From contig JBHJGV010000014.1 in the NCBI GenBank assembly GCA_050331455.1, positions 1-47,545 of the forward strand: a stretch of 47,545 bases of DNA, written 5' to 3'. Below are positions 34,991-43,609 of the stretch, piece after piece; the stretch's first letter is position 1, and each line of letters opens with the position of its first letter. This DNA is from CAYUYV01 sp050331455. Its GTDB lineage: Bacteria > Pseudomonadota > Alphaproteobacteria > JAJFIK01. The notes under the pieces are model-generated. The model was not told the DNA's origin, ran no database searches, and saw nothing but the letters and a program-made list of their open reading frames with translations. The position numbers and the translations under genes were made by a program.

Positions 34991-35028
34991 CATTTTCGCT
35001 TATCCATACTGTATACGGAGCGAAAATG
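34991..35028. promoter_or_regulatory. Inverted repeat between the divergent flagellar promoters
   Basis: CATTTTCGCT (34991-35000) and its exact complement AGCGAAAATG (35019-35028) enclose 18 bp with an inner ATACTGTAT core. It lies between the two sigma-54 promoters. By context it could be an enhancer for FlbD or another regulator, but it does not match a motif I can name. Confidence 0.55.
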
Positions 35029-35033
35029 CCGAA

Positions 35034-35050
35034 CTGGCCCCGTCATTGCA
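35034..35050 (+). promoter_or_regulatory. Sigma-54 promoter for flgK-flgL
   Basis: CTGGCCCCGTCATTGCA matches YTGGCACGRNNNTTGCW at 15 of 17 positions with correct spacing. It lies about 150 bp upstream of the flgK start. The same CTGGCCCCG core occurs in the fliK promoter. Confidence 0.8.
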
Positions 35051-35199
35051 CCCCATATCCCCGTATGGCGCCGCGCCCCGGGCAATCCCGGTCGCGGGGC
35101 CCCCGCGGTGGCGGAATTTGCCGGCAGATTGTTCCGGTGCGGGCGGAAAAAGCAGGCCGACAGGCCCTTGCAGCATGGGTTCGGGCGAAGGACAGCGCG

Positions 35200-37362
35200 A
35201 TGACGGTCAATGCGCTTTTACACAATGCGTTGAGCGGTCTGCATACCAACCAGAGCGCCCTGACGCATGTCTCCAACAATATCACCAATGTCAACAATCC
35301 GGACTATGCCCGCCGCATCGTCCACCAAGAGGTGCAGTCCCATGACGGCAAGGCGAGCGGTGTCGCCATTGCCGAAGTGCGCCGGGCCGTCGATACCTTC
35401 TTTTCGCGCCAGGCCATCGAGGTCAAGGGCGATGTGGCACGTTTCGAGGCCGAGGCGCGTATCCATGACCGTCTCCAGGCCCTGTTCGGCCGGCCCGACG
35501 ATGAAAGTGCTCTGCCCCAGCAGATCAATGCGGCCCTGACCGCGGCGGCGGATGTGGTCATCGATCCGTCCTCGGATGTGCGCCGTGCCAGCTATCTGTC
35601 CGACATTGCACAAATGACCCAGAGCTTCTCGGCCACCGCGTCCCAGATCCAGGATATTCGGGCGGATGTGGACTCGGAAATCGCGTCCCAGGTGACGAGC
35701 GTGAACCAGCTCCTGGGGCGGATCGATGATCTCAACCGCCAGATCCGGCGGCAGGTGATCGGCGGGGACGAGACATCGGCCCTGCTCGACCAGAGGGATA
35801 CGGCGCTGGCGGAGTTGGGCGGCTATCTGGATGTCCGCACCCAGGACCAGGGCGACGGCACCATCCATGTGAGCACGCAAAACGGGCTGCCGCTGGTGGG
35901 CGCCGGCAAGACGACCTTGCAGTATCAGGCCACCGGCCCCGTTTCGGCCGCGACCGTCTTTCCGCCCATTCAGATCATACGCGAGACATCGTCCGGGATC
36001 GGCGCCGGGCAAACCACAAGCCTTGACGGCAACCTGTCGGGGGGCTCCCTCAAGGGACTCATGGCGATGCGGGATGGCGAACTGCCGGATGTGGCGCGCC
36101 AACTCGGGGAACTCGCCGGCGTCGTCTCCGACCGTCTGAATGCGGTGCATAACGATGCCGTGGCCGTCCCGCCACCCGCGACGCTCACGGGTCGTCAAAC
36201 CGGGCTGGTGGCTTCCGACGCCCTCAATTTTACCGGCCGCACGACCATGGCCCTTGTCGATGCCAGCGGAGCCCTGACCGCCCGCATCGATCTCGATTTT
36301 GATGCCGGAACTTACAGCGTGAACGGCGGTGGCACGGGAAGTCTCGGTGGCACGGTCGGGAGCATGGCCAGCAATTTGGACACGGCGCTCGATGCGGCCC
36401 TGGGCACCAATGGCACGGTCAGTTTTTCCGACGGGGTCCTGTCCGTCGATACCGGCACCAGCGGTCTCGGCGTCGGCTTCCTCCAGGACGAGGGCAATCC
36501 AGCCAGCCGGGGCGGTCGCGGCTTCAGCCATTTTTTCGGCCTCAATGATCTGGTGCGCGCCCATCAAAGCGTCCATCCGGCCACGGGCCTTCAGGGAGCG
36601 GACGCCCATGGCTTCGGCGGCCAGACCATGGATCTGGAGCTGCGTGACACGGATGGACGGATCCTGCGCAGCATGGATCTCACGGTGACCGGATCGAGCT
36701 TCACGGATCTGCTGGCCAGTCTGAACAATTCGGTGACGGGTCTCGGCGCCCTGGCCACGTTCAGCCTGGACCCGAACGGCCGCTTCGTCATGACGCCCAA
36801 TGCAGGGCAGCAGGGTTTAAGCCTTGAGGTGACGGCGGACAATACGGCGCGTGCGGGTTCGGGGGTCAGCCTGTCGGCCTTGTTCGGCCTGGGCGCCGGG
36901 CCCCAGGCGGAGCGAGCGCGGGACATGGCGCTGGCACCGGACCTTGCAGGCAACTCGGCGCGCCTTTCCCTGGCCAAGCTCGATATCGATCCGGGCACGG
37001 CCCTTGGCGACCCCGTGGCCACGAAAGGCGACAATCGCGGGGCCCAGGCGCTCCAGTCAATCCTGTCCGCCACGGTGGCCTTCGGCGAGGCAGGCAGCGC
37101 CGGGGCGACCACGGCCACCATCGCCAATTACACCGGCCGGCTGATCGCAGAGACCTCGAACCGCGCGTCGCTGGCCCAGAGCCAAGCGGATGCGGCCGTG
37201 GCGCTCGACACGGAAGTCACCGCCCGCCGGTCCGAGGCCCAGGGCGTCAATCTGGATGAGGAGTTGTCCGATATGATCATCTATCAGCAGGCGTATAATG
37301 CCTCGGCCCGGATCATGTCGACGGCACAGGAGCTTTACGACCAGCTTCTGCAGCTCGTGTGA
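35200..37362 (+). CDS. flgK: Hook-filament junction protein FlgK
   Basis: FlgK (HAP1) joins the hook to the filament. From ATG 35200 the product is 720 residues, long but within the family. It begins MTVNALLHNALSGLHTNQSA, with NNITNVNNPDYARRIVHQEV. The C-terminal D0 helix ends EELSDMIIYQQAYNASARIM. In the middle GVEVKGD-like and Gly-rich, beta-rich segments form the surface domains. The frame is open upstream to 34609, but that stretch overlaps the fliK start and both promoters, so I do not use it. Confidence 0.95.
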   Translation: MTVNALLHNALSGLHTNQSALTHVSNNITNVNNPDYARRIVHQEVQSHDGKASGVAIAEVRRAVDTFFSRQAIEVKGDVARFEAEARIHDRLQALFGRPDDESALPQQINAALTAAADVVIDPSSDVRRASYLSDIAQMTQSFSATASQIQDIRADVDSEIASQVTSVNQLLGRIDDLNRQIRRQVIGGDETSALLDQRDTALAELGGYLDVRTQDQGDGTIHVSTQNGLPLVGAGKTTLQYQATGPVSAATVFPPIQIIRETSSGIGAGQTTSLDGNLSGGSLKGLMAMRDGELPDVARQLGELAGVVSDRLNAVHNDAVAVPPPATLTGRQTGLVASDALNFTGRTTMALVDASGALTARIDLDFDAGTYSVNGGGTGSLGGTVGSMASNLDTALDAALGTNGTVSFSDGVLSVDTGTSGLGVGFLQDEGNPASRGGRGFSHFFGLNDLVRAHQSVHPATGLQGADAHGFGGQTMDLELRDTDGRILRSMDLTVTGSSFTDLLASLNNSVTGLGALATFSLDPNGRFVMTPNAGQQGLSLEVTADNTARAGSGVSLSALFGLGAGPQAERARDMALAPDLAGNSARLSLAKLDIDPGTALGDPVATKGDNRGAQALQSILSATVAFGEAGSAGATTATIANYTGRLIAETSNRASLAQSQADAAVALDTEVTARRSEAQGVNLDEELSDMIIYQQAYNASARIMSTAQELYDQLLQLV

Positions 37363-37498
37363 CAGTGAGGTCTGGCATCAACAATGGGTAGGGGTCCGTT
37401 TGGCGGACTAAAGTCTGCCTTTCTTGCTTCGCTCCGCGTGGCGCCGGGATGTGCTGGAGCCGAGAAAGGCGCAATCGCCTCATGGGAGGACTGATGAT

Positions 37499-38422
37499 AT
37501 GAACCGGATCGGGAGCTTTTCCCAGAGCCAGGCACTGACCGCCGACCTGATGCGCCTGAACCAGCAGCAGTTCAAGACCCAGGCGCAGATCAGTTCCGGC
37601 AAGGTCGCCACGCGCTTTGCGGATCTGCCTCAGGAGACCAGCGTATTGCTCTCTGCCCGGGGCGTGGAGGCGAAGCTCGCGCAATATACGACGGCTGCGG
37701 AGGAGGCGCGCACACGGCTCAATCTTCAAGACATCCATCTGGAGGGACTCGCCCAGGCCGGCACGGATCTGCGGGAGGCCGTCACGACGGCGGTGGCCGC
37801 CGACAATGGCGTGGTCTTGATGGACACTCTCGACCGTGTGTTCGAGACAGCCGCCAGCCTGCTCAACAGCCAATACAACGGCCAATACATTTATGGGGGC
37901 ACTCAGACGGATCGCCCGCCCGTCGCCTCCGGCGACCTCTCCGATCTCGTCGCGGCGACCGATGCTGCGGACCTGTTTGTCAACAACGACCTCAAGCCCT
38001 CGGTGACCGTCGATGACAATCTCACCGTTGAATATGGCGTTCTGGCGGATGAGGTGGGGGGAGGACTGTTCACGGCCCTCAAACGCATTGCCGACTACAA
38101 CGCCGGACCCAATGGGCCCATCGGAGAAACGCTGACCCCGGAACAAAAAGACTTTCTACAGGGGGAGATTGCGGGGCTGCGGAGCACCGTCGAAGCGATC
38201 AATGCGGATGTCGCGCGCAATGGCCTCAATCATCGCGATGTGGACCGGGCTATCAGCCGCCACGAGGCGGGCGACGTGTTCATCAAGGGCTTCATCTCGG
38301 ATATCGAGGACGTGGATCTCGCCGAGGCCATCACACGCCTCAACAACGACCGGGTGGCGGTGGAGGCGTCCACCCGGGTCCTGGCTGACCTCAACCGCGT
38401 GTCCCTGCTCGATTTCATCTGA
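37499..38422 (+). CDS. flgL: Hook-filament junction protein FlgL
   Basis: FlgL (HAP3) is the second junction protein, next to the filament. From ATG 37499 (GGAGGA 8 bp upstream) the product is 307 residues, the family size. It starts MNRIGSFSQSQALTADLMRL and then has NQQQFKTQAQISSGKVATRF, the flagellin-like N-terminal helix. YNGQYIYGGTQTDRPPV follows, typical of FlgL. The C-terminal helix (AITRLNNDRVAVEASTRVLA) is intact. It lies 136 bp after flgK and probably shares its promoter. Confidence 0.94.
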   Translation: MNRIGSFSQSQALTADLMRLNQQQFKTQAQISSGKVATRFADLPQETSVLLSARGVEAKLAQYTTAAEEARTRLNLQDIHLEGLAQAGTDLREAVTTAVAADNGVVLMDTLDRVFETAASLLNSQYNGQYIYGGTQTDRPPVASGDLSDLVAATDAADLFVNNDLKPSVTVDDNLTVEYGVLADEVGGGLFTALKRIADYNAGPNGPIGETLTPEQKDFLQGEIAGLRSTVEAINADVARNGLNHRDVDRAISRHEAGDVFIKGFISDIEDVDLAEAITRLNNDRVAVEASTRVLADLNRVSLLDFI

Positions 38423-38434
38423 CGACGGGGACCA

Positions 38435-39697
38435 TCAGATCTGATCGCGGGCAAACCGGTTGACTACGGCGGGCACGCTCAGGCCCTGGACGATGATCGA
38501 AAACAGGACCACCGCATAGGTCAGGGTCAAAAGCTCCGTCTGCCACTCATTGGCGGGCAGGGACAGGACCAGCGCCACTGAAATACCGCCGCGCAGGCCG
38601 CCCCAGATCAGGATCGGCGCGGATCCCGGCAGGAAGGTGCGGAAGCGGCGCAGCAGAGTCATGCTGACCAGCACGGCAATGGTCCGGGCGCCGAGCACCA
38701 GGGCGATCACCGTCGCGGCCATGCCCGGCGAGACCACGTCGAAGGATACGGCGAAGACTTCAAGACCGATCAGCAGGAACAGGACCGCATTGAGGATTTC
38801 GTCGATCAGGCGCCAGAACGCATCCACATGCTCCCGGGTCTTTTCGCTCATGGCATGGACAATGCCCGTATTGCCAATGAACAGACCGGCGATGACCACG
38901 GTGATCGGTCCGCTCATATGGAGCGCGCTGGCCAGGGCATAGCCCCCAAAGGCCAGCGCGAGAGTCAGCAGGACTTCCAGGGAATAGTCGTCGATCCGGC
39001 GCATCACGAGAAAAACGAGATAGCCGAGCACACCGCCGAGCACCGCGCCGCCCCCCGCCTCCACCACGAACAATTGGGCGATATCGACCGCTCCGATCGT
39101 GCCATGGCCCGCCTGCGCCCCGTGACCTTCGCCTGCGCCGAAAGCGATCGCGACCAGGATCAGAAACACGACATAGGCGATGCCGTCATTGAACAGGGAC
39201 TCGCCGGCGATCTTGGTTTCAAGGGACTTGGGCACATCCGCGGTCTTCAGTACACCGAGCACGGCCACCGGATCGGTCGGCGAAATGAGGGATCCGAAGA
39301 CCAGCGCGACCAGGAAGGGAATGCCGAGAAGCCAATGGACCCCGACGCCGATGATCAGGGTCGAGATCAGCACGCCCAGGCTCGCCATGATGGCGACGAT
39401 CCACTTCTCCTGGGCCAGATCCTCCAGACGGACATGGAGTGCGCCGGCAAACAGCAACAGACCCAGCATGCCTTTGAGCAGCGCTTCGCTGAAATCGATG
39501 TCGAGCACGAAGCCCCGTGCCGTGGCGGCAAGGTCCAGGGGCGGCACGACCCAATCGACGCCGATCACGAGCAGGGAAGCCAACAGGGCCACGACCGTGA
39601 TGCCGATCGTCGAGGGGAGGCGCAGAAAGAAATGGTTCAAGGTCCCGAACAGGGCGGCGAAAACGATCAGAAGCGCTACGATATCGAGCACGGACAT
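38435..39697 (-). CDS. CPA1-family Na+/H+ antiporter
   Basis: The product exchanges cytoplasmic Na+ or K+ for protons. The 420-residue, twelve-helix protein carries the family hallmark LVFGSLISPTDPVAVLGVL, with the two acidic/polar residues of the ion site, and AGESLFNDGIAYVVFLIL. LIWGGLRGGISVALVL near the end is the conserved Arg-containing motif of CPA1 exchangers (NhaP type). It lacks a long C-terminal cytoplasmic domain. It converges with flgL (12 bp apart) and does not belong to the flagellar set. Whether it is Na+- or K+-specific cannot be told. Confidence 0.92.
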   Translation of the reverse strand: MSVLDIVALLIVFAALFGTLNHFFLRLPSTIGITVVALLASLLVIGVDWVVPPLDLAATARGFVLDIDFSEALLKGMLGLLLFAGALHVRLEDLAQEKWIVAIMASLGVLISTLIIGVGVHWLLGIPFLVALVFGSLISPTDPVAVLGVLKTADVPKSLETKIAGESLFNDGIAYVVFLILVAIAFGAGEGHGAQAGHGTIGAVDIAQLFVVEAGGGAVLGGVLGYLVFLVMRRIDDYSLEVLLTLALAFGGYALASALHMSGPITVVIAGLFIGNTGIVHAMSEKTREHVDAFWRLIDEILNAVLFLLIGLEVFAVSFDVVSPGMAATVIALVLGARTIAVLVSMTLLRRFRTFLPGSAPILIWGGLRGGISVALVLSLPANEWQTELLTLTYAVVLFSIIVQGLSVPAVVNRFARDQI

Positions 39698-39793
39698 GGG
39701 GGTTCCTTTTCTGGCGCCGCCGTTCGGCCCATCGGGCGACGGGCCCGCACACCGCTGCGCGCCGATGCTTCATGCTCGGCTCGGGGCCGGAAA

Positions 39794-40039
39794 TCAAGAC
39801 GGCGCCGGTATCGCATCGGGCGATCCCCAGGGCGCGATCCCCAAGGGCGCGAAGCCCGGGCGCGCCTCGACGAACGGGATGCGGCCTTTGGCATGACCCT
39901 TGGCGATTAGGACGCCTCGATCGATGCGGAGCGGACCGCCGGCGATAGGTGGCGGGCGGGGCATCGCGTCTCGGCGGACCCAAACCGAATGGTTTCGCAG
40001 CCAGAGCGAAACATTCTTGGCTGTCTTGCGGGTCCCCAT
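39794..40039 (-). CDS. Small basic orphan protein
   Basis: The 81-residue product starts at ATG 40039, which has an excellent ribosome binding site (AAGGAT with 7-base spacing). The N-terminus is strongly basic (MGTRKTAKNVSLWLRNHSVW). The rest is Pro/Gly-rich, with short internal duplication (GIAPWGSP). I know no related family. Convergence toward the antiporter gene and the good initiation site argue for a real gene; the low complexity argues against. It is divergent from the COQ4-motif gene. Confidence 0.4.
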   Translation of the reverse strand: MGTRKTAKNVSLWLRNHSVWVRRDAMPRPPPIAGGPLRIDRGVLIAKGHAKGRIPFVEARPGFAPLGIAPWGSPDAIPAPS

Positions 40040-40252
40040 GAAATTATCCTTCTTTTTGGTCTTTGCGAGCACTTGATATGGATTTACCGGCGGCGGGATG
40101 TCGTAATTTCTTCATTTTCTTTTACCATTGGGGGGGAGCATACAAGCGATATAAGCCGTCTGCGGATCTTGGGTCTGTGGGCGGCGCATTCTTTTGAACG
40201 ATTGCGCGTTCAGACCCCTCGTTTGAAGCAACCAAAAAGTCGGAGAAACGCC

Positions 40253-40879
40253 GTGCTTACCGAACAATCCGCCGTTGCTCAGCCCATCGCGACAGACGAA
40301 GCCAGCCTGCTGCACGTCCACAATGGCGTATCGGCAGAAGACTGGCAGCCGGGCCTCGACATCGAGGATCTGACTCTGGGTCAGGTTCTGGACTCCCTTC
40401 CGGGTTTCGGTCCGGATGATGTGGACAGCGTGGTGCGCCTGTTCGAAAATCCGGAGTCCCGGTACGCGTTTCCGGGTGCGGTTAATCTGAAGCGCCATGA
40501 CTGCATTCATGTCCTGCTCGGCCGGGGTCTTCTTGGTCAGGACGAGGCCTTCGTCGTCGGCTACACCATGGGCTCGGTGCATGATCGTTTGACTAAGGAT
40601 CAGCTCAACACCTTTCGCCTGATCGCCCAGACGGTCTATCCGGACGGCTATCGCATGACCGACGCCGATGTGATGGTTTTCGACCTCGCCTACAATTATG
40701 GGCGACAGGCGAAGGTTCCGGTGTGCGATATTCCCTATGAGGATCGCCTTTCCGAGACGGTCGGTGCCTTGCGCGGCGAAGCGGGCATCACGGGCGCTGA
40801 TCTCGCCGCCCTGTTCCGCGTCGAACAGCTTCTGGTGCCCGGAACGACCGTGAGCGATCGCTTGCCCGCCGCCGCTTGA
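40253..40879 (+). CDS. Protein with a COQ4-type HDxxHx11E motif
   Basis: I do not recognise a named family. The 208-residue product starts at a GTG (40253) preceded by GGAG; upstream in-frame residues look non-coding. Near residue 85-101 it reads HDCIHVLLGRGLLGQDE, exactly the HDxxH-x11-E pattern that binds the metal in COQ4, a ubiquinone biosynthesis scaffold protein. The surrounding sequence (PGAVNLKRHDCI, FVVGYTMGSV, ADVMVFDLAYNYGRQAK) is not obviously COQ4. A related metal-binding fold is inferred. It contains no signal peptide. It stands alone, upstream of the SMR-YHS gene by 117 bp. Confidence 0.7.
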   Translation: MLTEQSAVAQPIATDEASLLHVHNGVSAEDWQPGLDIEDLTLGQVLDSLPGFGPDDVDSVVRLFENPESRYAFPGAVNLKRHDCIHVLLGRGLLGQDEAFVVGYTMGSVHDRLTKDQLNTFRLIAQTVYPDGYRMTDADVMVFDLAYNYGRQAKVPVCDIPYEDRLSETVGALRGEAGITGADLAALFRVEQLLVPGTTVSDRLPAAA

Positions 40880-40996
40880 ACCGCAGGGGGCAGCATCGTC
40901 CGGCGCGTGGTAAGGTTGGGCGTGTGCCTTGAGGCATCCCTGAACGCACCAAAGCCCCAATTGCTCCGAGGCGCCTCGATACCAAGGTAAGCCGCC

Positions 40997-41914
40997 ATGT
41001 CCCTGGTCTATCTGCTGATTGCAGCCCTTTTCGAAATCGTATTCGCGATCTCCATGAAATATGCGGACGGTTTCGCACGGCCTGTGCCATCCGGGCTTGC
41101 GTTTATCGGGCTTCTTGGGGGGCTGATCTTTCTCACCTTGGCCATGAAGACCATGCCGGTCAGCGTGGCCTATCCGCTGTGGACAGGGATCGGCACCATG
41201 GGCGCGGTGCTGTTCGGGGCCATTTTGTTTGGCGAGGCGCTCTCTAGCATGAAGCTCGCCTTCGTGTTTTTGATCCTGGCAGGAATCATCGGCCTCAAGG
41301 TCACATCCGCTAGAGGTGTGCCGACCCCTGATTGTGGGCACGGGGCCGCATCCGATATGTCCTTGGCGTGCTGTCCGCTCAACGCCTCACCGGAGATCCG
41401 CCCCATGACGACAAAACGCCCCGCAGTCACCCGCCGCCAGATCTTGGTTCTGCCCGCTGCCCTGGCCCTCGGATCCGCCCTGACGATCAAACAGGCCTGG
41501 GCCGCGCGCAAGCCGGACATCTTCGTGCAGTCGGGTGGTGTGTTCAGCAAGGCCTGGACCCACGCCCTCGATGGCCATGACACGGTGGCGTATTTTACCG
41601 ATGACAAGCCGGTGCCTGGCGATGCCCGGTTCGAGACCAGCTTCAAGGGCGCGAAATGGCTGTTCGCAAGCCAGGACAATCTCGACGCCTTCACAGCCGA
41701 CCCGGACGCCTACCGCCCCCAATACGGCAGTTATTGCGCCTATGCCCTTGCCGTCGGAAACGGTCTCGTCAAAGGCGATCCGGAGGCCTGGCACATCCAT
41801 GACGGCAAGCTTTATGTGAATTACGATCAGCGGACTCAGCGTCGCTGGTTGAAGCAGAAAGAAGCTTACATCGAAACGGCCGACGGCCTGTGGCCCGACG
41901 CCCTGGATGCGTGA
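40997..41914 (+). CDS. Continuous frame: SMR transporter joined to YHS-domain protein
   Basis: Residues 1-106 are a complete small-multidrug-resistance transporter of the SugE/Gdx type. It has four helices, the membrane Glu in LIAALFEIVFAISMKY, and VAYPLWTGIGTMGAVLFGAI; this group exports guanidinium. No stop codon follows. A ~30-residue linker leads to a twin-arginine-like leader (TRRQILVLPAALALGSALTI) and a YHS domain protein, from GHDTVAYFTDDKPVPGDARF to LWPDALDA. An SMR helix bundle followed by an export leader is an odd design for one protein. A lost stop between two adjacent genes, or independent translation from the internal ATG at 41405, is as likely. Confidence 0.75.
   Translation: MSLVYLLIAALFEIVFAISMKYADGFARPVPSGLAFIGLLGGLIFLTLAMKTMPVSVAYPLWTGIGTMGAVLFGAILFGEALSSMKLAFVFLILAGIIGLKVTSARGVPTPDCGHGAASDMSLACCPLNASPEIRPMTTKRPAVTRRQILVLPAALALGSALTIKQAWAARKPDIFVQSGGVFSKAWTHALDGHDTVAYFTDDKPVPGDARFETSFKGAKWLFASQDNLDAFTADPDAYRPQYGSYCAYALAVGNGLVKGDPEAWHIHDGKLYVNYDQRTQRRWLKQKEAYIETADGLWPDALDA
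41405..41914 (+). CDS. YHS domain protein, likely internal start
   Basis: This is the separately translatable half of the frame above. ATG 41405 is preceded by GGAG at 9 bp. The 169-residue product has a Tat-type leader (TRRQILVLPAALALGSA, cleaved near AWA) and a YHS domain: DTVAYFTDDKPVPGDARFET, then KGAKWLFASQDNLDAFTADP, then YGSYCAYALAVGNGLVKGDP. In NCBI this type is named YHS domain-containing (seleno)protein. The homologous position of the selenocysteine is Cys here (GSYCAYA). It would be exported to the periplasm; its metal or redox role is unknown. Confidence 0.7.
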   Translation: MTTKRPAVTRRQILVLPAALALGSALTIKQAWAARKPDIFVQSGGVFSKAWTHALDGHDTVAYFTDDKPVPGDARFETSFKGAKWLFASQDNLDAFTADPDAYRPQYGSYCAYALAVGNGLVKGDPEAWHIHDGKLYVNYDQRTQRRWLKQKEAYIETADGLWPDALDA

Positions 41915-42111
41915 CGGCGTCGCCGAGGGGCCGAAAGGGGCGCGCGCCCGTTGCATGGCGCGCTCACCCGGGGTATCACACCGGTCCTGCCCCGGCGGTG
42001 TCGCTCTGGTTTGGCCATCATGGCCTAACCGGCCGCCGGACGGGCGGGAGGCGCGAAGTCGCCCCGGCCCCGAGGGTCGAGACCAGGTTCCTCTCATGAC
42101 GGCGCAACGGG

Positions 42112-43599
42112 ATGGCTGATCGCAGTAACGCGCTGAAGGCGCGGGTCGCTAAGGGCTTCAAGGACACGACAGCCTCGGACCTTCGCCAGCGCACCGCCAT
42201 GATCGACACGATCCGCCGTGTTTATGAAAGCTACGGCTTTGATCCGCTGGAAACACCAGCGGTCGAATATGTCGATGTCCTGGGTAAATTTTTGCCCGAA
42301 CAGGACCAGCCCGATGGCGGCATTTTCGCCCTGAGAGACAATGACGAGCAGTGGATTTCCTTGCGCTATGACCTGACGGCGCCCCTGTCGCGCTTCGTGG
42401 CCGAGCGTTGGGCCACACTGTCCCTGCCGTTCCGGCGGTACCAGGTCGGCCCGGTCTATCGCAATGAAAAGCCCGGGCCCGGCCGCTACCGCGAATTTTA
42501 CCAGTTCGATGTCGACACCATTGGCGCCGGGTCCATGGCGGCCGATGCGGAAAACTGCGCCATCATGGCCGAAACGCTTGAAGCCCTGGGCATCGCACGC
42601 GGCGACTACGCGGTGAAGGTCAACAATCGCAAGGTCCTTGATGGGGTGCTTGAGTCGATCGGCATCACACCGGGCGGCGATCTCGCCGCCTCGCTCCCCG
42701 TGCTGCGGGCGGTCGACAAATTCGACAAGGTGGGTCTTGAGGGCGTGCGGCTGTTGCTGACCAAGGGCCGGATGGACGAAAGCGGAGACTTCACCAAGGG
42801 TGCCGGCCTCAGCGACGATCAGGCCGCAAAGGTGTTGGCCTATATGGATATCACGGCGGAGACCCGCGCCGCGGTCTGCGCCGGCCTGCGCGACGTGGTC
42901 GGCAGGAGCGAAATCGGCGCCGAAGGCATCGCCGAACTTGAGGAGATCGGGGCCCTTCTGGATCGCCTCGGCATCGACGAAACCCAATGCGTGTTCGACC
43001 CCAGTGTCGTACGCGGCCTCGCCTATTACACAGGCCCGGTTCTGGAAGTGGGGATCACCTTCGAGATCGCCGACGAAAACGGCCAGCCCCGCCAGTTCGG
43101 CTCCGTCGCCGGCGGCGGCCGGTATGACGGCCTCGTCGAGCGCTTCGTCGGCAAGCGCGTGCCGGCCACGGGCGTCTCCATCGGTGTGGATCGTCTGCTT
43201 GCGGCTCTTGCGGCGGCCGGCCGGCTTAAGGATGACGGGGAGACCGGACCCGTGTTGGTCACGGTCATGGATCCGAGCCGCCTGGCCGATTATGCGGCCA
43301 TCGCACAGGAATTGCGTGCTGCCGGGATCCGTACGGAGCTTTATACGGGCGAGAACAAATTCAAGGCCCAGATGAAATATGCCGACCGGCGCCAGGCCCC
43401 CGTGGCCGTCATCGCCGGGGGCGACGAGTTCGATGCCGGCACCGTGTCCCTGAAGGATCTCGAGGCGGGCCGGGCCCAGGCCGGGGATATCGCCAGCCAT
43501 GAGGAATGGAAGGACAAGTCCCGCGCCCAGACAGTCGTTCCGCGGACGGAGATTGTCGCCCAGGTCCGCACCATTCTGGAGCGCCGGCGCGCGCCCTGA
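42112..43599 (+). CDS. hisS: Histidyl-tRNA synthetase
   Basis: HisRS charges tRNA(His). The 495-residue product has class II motif 1 (VEYVDVLGKFLPEQD), motif 2 (RYQVGPVYRNEKPGPGRYRE) and the histidine-A motif region GLAYYTGPVLEVGITFEI. It also has motif 3 (SVAGGGRYDGLVERF, then GVSIGVDRLLA), and a C-terminal anticodon-binding domain. The start is ATG 42112, with no strong ribosome binding site. hisZ follows after 39 bp; HisZ is itself a HisRS paralogue, so both arms of the family sit side by side here. Confidence 0.96.
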   Translation: MADRSNALKARVAKGFKDTTASDLRQRTAMIDTIRRVYESYGFDPLETPAVEYVDVLGKFLPEQDQPDGGIFALRDNDEQWISLRYDLTAPLSRFVAERWATLSLPFRRYQVGPVYRNEKPGPGRYREFYQFDVDTIGAGSMAADAENCAIMAETLEALGIARGDYAVKVNNRKVLDGVLESIGITPGGDLAASLPVLRAVDKFDKVGLEGVRLLLTKGRMDESGDFTKGAGLSDDQAAKVLAYMDITAETRAAVCAGLRDVVGRSEIGAEGIAELEEIGALLDRLGIDETQCVFDPSVVRGLAYYTGPVLEVGITFEIADENGQPRQFGSVAGGGRYDGLVERFVGKRVPATGVSIGVDRLLAALAAAGRLKDDGETGPVLVTVMDPSRLADYAAIAQELRAAGIRTELYTGENKFKAQMKYADRRQAPVAVIAGGDEFDAGTVSLKDLEAGRAQAGDIASHEEWKDKSRAQTVVPRTEIVAQVRTILERRRAP

Positions 43600-43609
43600 G
43601 GATCACGAC

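Noticed and set aside
34609..35199. Upstream extension of the flgK frame by ~197 codons
   Set aside because: It would overlap the fliK start and both sigma-54 promoters, and it lacks homology; FlgK clearly starts at MTVNALLHNALSG.
40880..40996. Guanidine riboswitch in front of the SugE/Gdx-like gene
   Set aside because: The leader is only 117 bp and I see none of the conserved ykkC or mini-ykkC elements.
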